From Dysidea avara (taxonomy: Eukaryota > Porifera > Demospongiae > Dictyoceratida > Dysideidae), in NCBI RefSeq assembly GCF_963678975.1, contig NC_089279.1:26460004-26524003 (forward strand): 64,000 nt of DNA, in the 5' to 3' direction. The first letter of the stretch is position 1. The number at the start of each line of letters is the position of its first letter. Under the pieces are notes generated by a model. It was given only the letters and a program-made list of their open reading frames with translations. It was not told where the DNA came from and did no database searches. Below are positions 55,305-64,000 of this stretch, piece after piece. Both the position numbers and the translations under genes were made by a program.

Positions 55305-57835
55305 TAATCATCTCTAGTGTCCCTTGGACATATACAAATGCAAAAACTTACAGAACCAACATGTAAGACATAATTACAACAATGCATGAAATTTATAATT
55401 TTGGGTGATCCACTTCACATTTGGGTCTTATAGTGGTGGTAAGTACAATAAACCTTTCTGACATGATTGTCATAACTGTGGCTTATCCAGTGTACGTAGA
55501 TGTGGTTAACTTAATTCAGAAGATATACTACATTTGTGTAGTGCTGATGGGACACATGGACACACATGACAACTTTTAATCAGAAGTGATCGATTCCCCT
55601 GATGTGTGTACTGTTTACATCATTAAATAGCAGACACTGGCTCTGGTAAACAGTGGAGTCCAAGGATATGGCTGTTTTTCTCTAACAAAACAACAAATCT
55701 TACAAACTACACAAATGTGTGAAATGATCCATGTGTTATTAACAGTAAAAATAAAAATACATGGCTGCATAGATTCTCTGGACATCTGCTATCTAGTCTA
55801 CTACTCTAACTTTACTTGATAAAACACCACAGCGTTTATTACCTTAGCTCCAAAAATTGATGCGGCAACTATTCAAACTCGACCACCACTCAATACTCGT
55901 GAATGATGTTTAAGCCATTATTTTCACAATCAATGGTGGGACCACTCAAGTGCGAAAATTATAAAAGGTGCGGTGTTACCATGCCAATTTTCTTCAGAAC
56001 AGCAGGCATTTTGCCATGAATTTCCGAAATTTCATATTTTTAGAAAAAGATTCTGACACTGGGCCAGAAATATAGTACCAATTGGAGTAGTCTATCCAAC
56101 CAAATTAATGAAATTATTGTTGAACTACAAGTAATGAAGTCTGATCTGTATTTTGTTCACAAAATCATGCTATACTTATGATAAAAAGAAGAAAAGTGGT
56201 CTGGCTGCTTGAGACTACTTCACATTGAAAAGTGCAGTGGAAAGACTGTTTAAATTTTCTTTCTATGGAGTGTCTTCACATGTTTACACAAAAATCTTCC
56301 ACTGAAGTATCTTCTTAAAGCTTATAGTTGCCATTAACTATGATACAATAGCCACTAGATTAGCTACACTGCATATTGTGGGAGGGTATTTACACTGCCA
56401 ATCACAAGTGCTTTCATTCGTGATATAAGTTCTTGATTGACATTAACTATAACATTGCTTCAACCATTTGTTGGCTGCCAAGTACTTACATGATATTACA
56501 TCTTATCACATGCACCAGTCATTTCTTGAGAGCTAACAAGATAATTGTCCACTACCATGCCAGCATAAATTTTATGCTTGATGGTTTATGCTATTCTATT
56601 ATACATGACTTCATTTTATGTTGGCATATCGGCATAATAAACTCAACCCTAGTATGTAATGATGTACATACATAGCGTATGTTAAATGTAGATGTTTACA
56701 TTAATATGATTACCGGTATAATATTATACTTTAGTAGAGCATTCATATAACCCTTAATGATAGGAAACTTTACATTTCCAGGAATACCATCCTTTACTAA
56801 TATAATTATGCAGTGCTCCAATAAAAACATCCAGTCTTGCAAACCATTAAACATAACTAATGTGACTGTAGGATAACATAAACTGTTAGTGTGTATGATT
56901 ATTATATATTGAGTTTCATTTCTAGGGCTACCAGGATTATTGATCAGTTTCTATTGTTATATACGTAAGTACAAATTGTTCCTATTAAACACATATTGCT
57001 ATGTATGCATTTATTATCTTATCTTTGGTATACATCGTTTTAACTTGAAAGTTGTGGCATACTGAAACACAGAGTCAGATGATTTTGTATAGATTACAGC
57101 CGTATCATGACCAGATTTGCAAAAAGGTTCTTTTCCCACACATTTTACATGTGAGCAAACAAAATGTTATAAAAGTTGACTCCTTACACTGATTAGACTG
57201 CTGGTTCTATCAAACTATAGCCAGATGCTGTAGCTTAACTTTCAGACAGTTATAATAGTGTTATGCAATGATAAAAAAAGTTATGAAGTACATATCGATG
57301 TTCAAAAAAGTGGGTCAAACTTTGTGTGTAAAAAGGTACTTTTTGCTAATCCAGTCACATATAATGTGTATAATATGCTACTTTTATTTTAAACAATTAG
57401 GAGAAATTTATGGTACAGTAAGGTCTCATTTATCCAGACCTCAAACATCCAGAACACTCAGTTAACTGAAACATTTGGAGTGCTGGACATGACTAACAAT
57501 GGAAAGTAATTATAAGTGGTTGGCTTTACCAGCTGCAGTACTGTTGGAGGGCAGCCACTCAAAGGTATTAATAATTATTGGCATGTCATTGTTGATAGTT
57601 TGGCGGTAACTGCATATTGTGATGCATATATACGTAGTTGATGCCATAATTTGTTACTTACCTAGTTAGTGGGTTATAAACGCAATTATAAAGTAAAACA
57701 GCTTAATGTTTACATCAATGAGACTCTTTGTTCACCAAAGTTTGCGTCAATAAGACCACAAATAAGGCTATGAATTCATTAATTATAATTGCATGTTATA
57801 TGTTTTCTGATCTTTTATAGGCTTTCCTACAAACT
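55305..57835. other. Non-coding interval
   Basis: No gene supported. 57415-57500 ('cagtaaggtctcatttatcc', 'cagttaactgaaac') is probably another decayed pogo-like MITE. Frames at 56433-56675 and 57268-57465 lack support. Confidence 0.4.
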
Positions 57836-57838
57836 GTG

Positions 57839-57846
57839 TATAAAAG
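57839..57846 (+). promoter_or_regulatory. Candidate TATA box of the fibrinogen-like gene
   Basis: TATAAAAG, about 275 bases before the ATG at 58120. The distance implies a leader of about 250 bases, so this is only a candidate. Confidence 0.35.
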
Positions 57847-58119
57847 CTGCTGGAACATTGCAGTTTTCTGCAACTGAGAGGTATAAGTTGCAAGCTGTAT
57901 ATTGTCTGCAAGTTCATCAAAATCAACTGATCAAGATAGAGCCTGACTGAAGACATCAACTGTCTGACAACCATTAGAAAGTATGTAATATGTATATGTA
58001 TAGTAGCTACATAAATTATGTATGTGTGAACATAATTATCGAGAGACACCACTGCAGTACTTCATCAACTCAGTGCTGTCATACATCTGCGTGATTGCTG
58101 CATATTTATTGAATACAGG

Positions 58120-61100
58120 ATGAAGTTTGCAATTTTTTTCTTAAACATTCTCTACATTATTAAATTCAGGTAAGATTGTCAAAGATTCATAAATGTGCAC
58201 GTATGAGCATACTAATGTACATCTATATACTAATACTCTGTTCAGGGGCATGAAGTTCCTGTGGTTCAAACTTCCTACGCTAAATGTCCTAATTTAACAA
58301 CATAAGAGTGCAGACAGTGGATAGTAAACAGTATACCCAGTAGATAGAGGCTGAGAAGGGTACATGCAGTGCTATAAGTAGCTATATGAAATTTGTGAAT
58401 TTTCAGATGAGGATTCAGAGTGGGAATAAGGACGCATGTATTAACAAAGTATACAGTATTCTGATAGAGCAGTTAATTGTATACTCTAACAAACAATCTA
58501 TATAGACCAATCAATTTGAAAGGACTTCTTTAAAAGTAATATAGGGGATGAGAACTCCACACTGCTGATTACATTTAAACAACTGAATTGCTAAGTTCCA
58601 TGACTGAATTTGTGACTTTTGGAAACCCCATTTGAAAAAAATCCTAGTTACACTCCTGAACACCATGCATAAAACAAAGTGCTAATAGAAATTAGTATAT
58701 TATAGTGTATGTCTGTACCATAAAATATTTAATTACATGCAGCCAAGCTACGACACTTGAGCTACAAGGGAATCTACTATCAAATGCTACTAAGGTAAGT
58801 AAGTATACAGACACACCACCTGCAAACATGTGCTGCACAGAAGTAATAATGTCCTTGTAAACGTGTACAACTGTAGTAGATGTTCTGATTAAAGCACCAA
58901 ACTTGGTAAAATATTTGATTTATTCATGCCATTTCACATTAGATAAGGTGCCATTAAAATTACAAATCATATCAAACACAAAGAACCCAACAAATAAAAC
59001 TGCCATAAAAGTAATTTTAGACTGAAAAATTGCATTTTTATGGGAAAGCAAAGGATCTGATATTTGGATCCAAAAGCTGAGGTGTCCATACAGTTTATTA
59101 GATTGCAGTCCTAAGAAGTGCAGAGGGTTATGCTATACAAAGCCATAGATGTGCACATGCTATTTTATTAGATGAGATACTGTACAATATTGGCACCTTT
59201 AGAAAACAGTCTATTTTACAACATTTTTAAAAAAGTTTTTGATTGGATCTGTAATAGTGAATGGCAGGGGCAGATCCAGACTTATGGAAAGGGGGGTCAA
59301 AATGAACTGAGAAACTACGTTGTCTGGTTTGGTAAGGTGAGACCAAAAAAAGTCACAGACAGCTGACAATAGCATGCCCACTTCACCAACTGCACATTTA
59401 TAGCTGATAAAGTACATAAAAATCCTAGCTTGTTACACACTGCTCTAATACTGTGACTGCTTTATTAGAGTGACTGTTCTATTTGAGTATCTCGATCTTG
59501 GTCTGCTAAAAATTTTTGGAGGGGGTCAAGAGCCCCACCCCTCCCCCTCCCATATCCACCCTGGTGAATGGTACATATGTAAGCTAAATAGCCCACTTTT
59601 AAGAGTTAATAAAGAGAGGGCGTTGTAACCTATTGTCTAAAAATTTCATTGGGCAATGATTTTGACATAGCACCATATCTCAAATCATTTAGTATAATAT
59701 ACTTTACTCAACTTATATTACACAGAAAATTTGGCACAAAATTCGTTACATATATAGTTGCTCTACTACTGTGTTTACACATGCATGCTCATTCATTAAA
59801 CCATAAAGATTATATTGTATCCAAGATATTTAATATATTCATCAATTATTCTTCTATCCCACTAAAGCCCTACATCAAAGTAAAAAAAGAAGGATATGGT
59901 AGTTAAACCCTAGGAATCAAAGTTAAACCCCGTGAATAGAAGTTAAACCCCAGTAGGTCAGAATTCTTAAATGTGAAGGACAAATTTATTTAAATACACA
60001 TTCAGTTGGATCAAAGGAAACATAAAACCATATCATATAAAACTGCAAGCACAGCAAAATTGATATTATACACAACTTTATTAGCCTCACTGTATATAAA
60101 TTCAAAAAAAAACCAAAGCGTGCGATAGAAGGCATGTCATAAGCAATTGTCATATTGTTTATGAAGTCAAGTGCTTCAAAGTGTGGGATAGAAGCTATTT
60201 TAACCACACCTGCGCTCATAGGATGTCTGCTGATAACACTTGATAACAACAATATTCTGCTCTGGTTGAGTTCAGCACATCTTAAAAATTCAGCTTCATA
60301 TTCTTTATGTACCTATCATAAAGTATATATTACACCAATACTGGTGATCCAATTAAGTGTTTAGTAAAGTGATTGTTAGTATATAGTTGCTGACATATCA
60401 GATGTGTACTCTATATGGTAAATATGGCTGCTATAAGTGATTGCATGCATATTCTGTGTTACTGTCAGTGCAACTATTCTGTACTCAAATTTTACTCTTG
60501 TATATAGTCAAACTACTTTCTTTTACAATAATCACCTTCACATCTTGCAGCTGCAGATTGCATGCATACTGTAGGTGCATTCCCTGCTGCTTATAAAATA
60601 TAGTCTAAACATATGAAACTGCTACCAATCAAGTGTTTTTAACACTTACAGCGTTCTGTTACCACTACTCCCACTAAACAGTGTACTAGTGATAATGAAG
60701 CAGAGAGTGAGTACAATCCAACTGATCCTTTAGTCATTTGGATATGTAAGAGTAGAAAATGGACCCCATTTGAGTAAGTTAACTATATATAAGAGTGATT
60801 TTAACAAAACTTATACAGGTTGTCACCATCCACTGGGAAAACTAAGGAACTTAGTGCTACAAACTGTAAGGAAATCAAAGAAGCATTGTCTACTGATTGT
60901 ACCAGATCACCTCAGAGTGGAGTGTACTGGGTACAAGGCATGCAGGTGTGCACTTTGTGTTACATCATTTGGCCACTTATTGTTGCTGATATGTCTTAAA
61001 CCAATGCAGGTGGGCAGTTCATTATTAATTGCAAACCTTACATACACCTGACTGTTTTATGAAAGCTAGTTGAATGCTCCATTAGAGTATTTTGATTCAT

Positions 61101-62022
61101 TAATCACTATCCCACCATCTCATCTAAAGCCTCCTCTAGCTCCTGACACTGATGTAGGTCTTCAGCAGCCCATTTTAGCCTGCCTCCCTCTATGCCTATC
61201 CTTGTAAGCAAGTTAATTTAATACTTCCATACAATCATTGAACATTGAGATGATGGAATAAACTTGCATGATGTAATATTAATGACCCAATTTAGTGATA
61301 ATACATATCAATGTAGGTGGGTATTTGAAGCATAAAATAAACTACGTATAAGTGGCTATATCATTAAAAAATTTGAATGAAATTTTGGTTATAGCTAGCT
61401 AATTTTGTAATTCTACTAATTTTACTAATACTTACACTCTGTACTATTAACTAACTATACTGTATGCATTTATATACAGATCTACTGTGACATGATAATT
61501 AATGGTGGAGGATGGACTCTTGTATGGCAGCATACTTACATGAAGTACACAACACTGTATGAAAAGATGTTCTACTACTCTGACTACAATCAACCTTGCG
61601 TCAAGGATGCTAGTGATGAAGAATGGTGTAACGTGCCTAACAAAACTCGTTTCGACCCCATTGAACAAATGATAGTAGCATATCACAAAGGAACAATAGT
61701 TTTTGCTTATAAAGGTCATTTTAATCGCAACATTGATCACCATTGGACTGGAGCTATACTTCTTGATGCTAGGAAAGTAATAGATCATTGCACAAATAAC
61801 AATGGAGTGCCACCAGCACCATCTGTGCATTATGCTGGAATATTTGGTCTCAACTTTGATAAAATGACACCCACTGACTATTATCGGAGTTGTGTTACAT
61901 ATGCCTCAGGATCTACACTAACGAATACACGTGAATGTCGATGGCATACTTGCAAGCTTCCATCTTCTGTTTCTAGCAATACACATAACACTGATATGAC
62001 CATGGCTATATTTGTCCGTTAA
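58120..62022 (+). CDS. Secreted fibrinogen-like domain protein, five exons, 297 residues
   Basis: Exons: 58120-58169, 58743-58794, 60652-60773, 60819-60945, 61480-62022. All joints are GT-AG and keep phase; intron 3 is only 45 bases. Exon 1 encodes a signal peptide (MKFAIFFLNILYIIKF). Exon 3 has a short Cys module with EYNPTDPLVIWICKSRKW, like the Cys-Trp modules placed before fibrinogen-like or LamG-like domains. Exon 4 carries NCKEIKEAL (from residue 90) and SGVYWVQG. Exon 5 opens with IYCDM..NGGGWTLVW (118-133), the signature start of fibrinogen-related and intelectin-like lectin domains. The remaining part is Cys- and Trp-containing but does not show the usual C-terminal fibrinogen calcium and ligand pocket clearly. 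Probably an extracellular lectin or recognition protein (inference). A hAT MITE sits in intron 2. The donor of exon 4 (GTGTGC) is weak. Confidence 0.88.
59265..59563 (+). mobile_element. hAT MITE family H, copy 2 (in intron 2)
   Basis: Starts CAGGGGCAGATCC and ends GGATATGG-complement..CACCCTG, with an exact 8-bp target duplication GTGAATGG. It shares its body with 37084-37378. It lies within an intron of the fibrinogen-like gene. Confidence 0.93.
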
Positions 62023-62334
62023 ATTGCTATATTGACATACGTATGACAATGGTGGGTACACTGACTGAACTAGTGACTACTATCAATAGTGTTTAGTGTT
62101 TGTTATTCATTTACAGTATCCAAAAACTACTAATTATAATCAGATGATATACACTAATGTCCATTCGGTTCCACATGGGTACTTTGAGATAATAAGTCAT
62201 TCTTTAGAGTTCCTATGGATACGTATACTTGAAACTGACAAGGAGAAAATGTCCTGACCACATGCTATACTTGTATTTTTGGCATAAACCGCATACTACA
62301 CATGAGATATATACTTATACAGTTTGTCACTACA

Positions 62335-62340
62335 AATAAA
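62335..62340 (+). terminator. Polyadenylation signal of the fibrinogen-like gene
   Basis: AATAAA about 313 bases after the stop codon, followed by GT-rich sequence ('tgtgtaatgtttgttg'). Confidence 0.55.
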
Positions 62341-62439
62341 ATTATGCCAGAACATGTGTAATGTTTGTTGATAAGGATAATATCACATTGATCCATTTAC
62401 CTTTCTCAATACATGTTTATTATGTTACATATATATATG

Positions 62440-62600
62440 CTTATTATTTTATTTATTAAGGCTTTACAGCACAAGTGCTGAAGGTCTGTAGGATACCTGG
62501 TCCTACAACCTGTATGAAGTTGTTACATAAAGTTTGAAAATGTGGAGGAAGGAGAAAAAATCCATGACTGGACCTGGGCAGCTGCTAGCCATCTGACTAA
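62440..62600 (-). mobile_element. Retroposon 3' end (tail family T), copy 3
   Basis: On the minus strand: 'ggtccagtcatgg', 'caggtatcctacagacc', 'ttcagcacttgtgctgtaaagc' broken here as separate words, then a TTAATAAATAAAATAAT tail. Same order as at 43180-43330 and 53740-53925. Confidence 0.6.
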
Positions 62601-62604
62601 TGCC

Positions 62605-64000
62605 TGAACGCTTACAGGAGTCTGCCTACGTATATATTATACTGGTGCCATTGTTTTAGTGTTTTTTACAACCTAATCAAAGGTAACCCATGACATATTA
62701 TTGCTTTGTCATCCAGTACAAGCTGTGCATAATTATGCACAAAAATTAACATAAACATACAATAAAAAGTGTACAAGTGTAAACAAGAGTACATCCATAC
62801 GTATTACACTAGTGAAACTGTACGGTAGCTCGTAAACAGCTGAGTATTATTCTGATAATCACCTATATAGCTAGCCATTAAAACCAATTTTACTGCTACC
62901 AAACTCCAAATATAATTTAGACTGCTAGTGCATTAGTAATCATATCCAGGGAGTTTTAGCTTCGAATTTCATACAGAGTGTTGTGAATGCTATATACAGT
63001 GAAACCTGTATATTGGGACCAACCAGAAATGACAAGATGTACTGACTTTCCAGATAAGTTTACATGTTAAGGGATATTTTGGGACTTTTACCAAGTGTCC
63101 AGATTATGCCCAATTTCAAGTGTCCTAATTAACAGGCTATAGATATGTACCTGTATCATCTATCTATTGACACATTAGTAGCCTTAATTCACTCCCCATC
63201 CGGAATGGTACATTTACTTTACAATTTCATCTATATAATTGAAGTTACTAGGCAATGGTTTCTTATTATGATGCATGCAATGTGTATACATGCGTATCTA
63301 CTTGTGAGGGATGATCCAAGTGGAAATAATTATACTCTAATAAAGCTGCAGTTTGGCAGTATGGGTTACTCTAATAGGATATCATACCAGCGCATACATT
63401 TCCACACCCTGGCTTGAGGTTTGGAGCTGCTTTTTATAATTATACACATAAAAGTTACGATTTTGGCAATCAATCAAACAATTACCAATTGGTAACTTCT
63501 AGGTTATTGTAGAAGTTAGCAACAACCATTAGAAGTGACCAAATTGTGAAAATTGACAATGCAAGCATATCAATTTTCACTGCAGTGCTACTTCAATTGC
63601 AGCAACTCTCATTAATAGCCAAATGTGGCATCCTTCAAACCTTGTCAATTTTGGAAACAAATATGAATAGTTACATACTGTATGTATATACAACAGCATG
63701 TCACAGAACTTACAATTGTGGGTTTAAGTTTCCACTATTTGCAAAAATGTACATGGCATCTCACTTTTGGCTTATTTCACATGGGTCTTTACAATGTCAT
63801 GTCCCAGGATCAACATCTTAGTGTTCCATGGTTGTCCCGTGGTGACTGATCTATGTAGGGAGACTGTACTGACCCACAATAGGATGACCAACTTTAAACA
63901 GTTAACTTGGTCTATATATTGAACTAACTATGGCATGTGTATTGAGCATTCACAATCATACACTGTATCACGTGAAACAGTACATTTACTTCTATATTTT
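62605..64000. other. Non-coding interval to the window end
   Basis: 62998-63130 ('cagtgaaacctgtatattgg', 'tttccagataag', 'aagtgtcc') looks like a decayed TA-flanked MITE. Frames at 63145-63417 and 63546-63821 have no domain or splice support. Confidence 0.4.

Overview
The window looks like nuclear DNA of an animal, most likely a sponge (inference). It is AT-rich. Its genes are sparse, with GT-AG introns that are often only 45-61 bases long, and the space between them is packed with small DNA transposons. A secreted protein with a fibrinogen-like fold and a spread of non-LTR retrotransposon remnants also fit an early-branching marine animal. I see no bacterial operon, rRNA, CRISPR array or standard tRNA gene.

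Host genes I can build from splice sites and reading phase are these. (1) A minus-strand multi-pass membrane protein: its first two exons are at 20869-21243, and three more exons at 14482-14575, 10725-10879 and 4268-4545 join in phase to give 280 residues. (2) A tiny plus-strand, three-exon membrane protein at 15901-16249 (78 residues), lying inside an intron of gene 1. (3) A minus-strand three-exon gene at 33833-34234 (102 residues), whose last exon lies in a locally duplicated block. (4) Two related intronless genes, 46443-47120 and 52361-53284, both starting MGNxVS, a textbook N-myristoylation signal; they share a core I cannot assign to a known family. (5) A five-exon secreted protein at 58120-62022 (297 residues) with a signal peptide and a fibrinogen-like domain.

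The rest is mostly mobile DNA. Non-autonomous hAT elements are marked by 8-bp target duplications (9252-9946, 11964-12663, 13727-14031, 16954-17594, 31157-31743, 54560-55055, 59265-59563). TA-flanked mariner/pogo-like elements include three copies of an ~0.8 kb family at 5953-7346, 23715-24534 and 27441-28250. A decayed pogo-like transposase lies at 5284-5690, next to a sequence matching one end of that family. LINE remnants lie at 43650-44063, 45063-45723 and 51270-51500. A tRNA-derived SINE lies at 20430-20830. Several elements are nested in one another, which gives a relative order of insertion. Long snap-back hairpins and local tandem duplications (16909-17189, 32993-33955, 48881-49264) are further marks of an actively rearranging region.

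The MGNxVS pair is the best candidate for something undescribed. The second copy is odd: after about residue 200 its open frame turns into a very basic, low-complexity tail, while a different frame over the same DNA reads as an ordinary protein. This suggests a recent frameshift or an assembly error.
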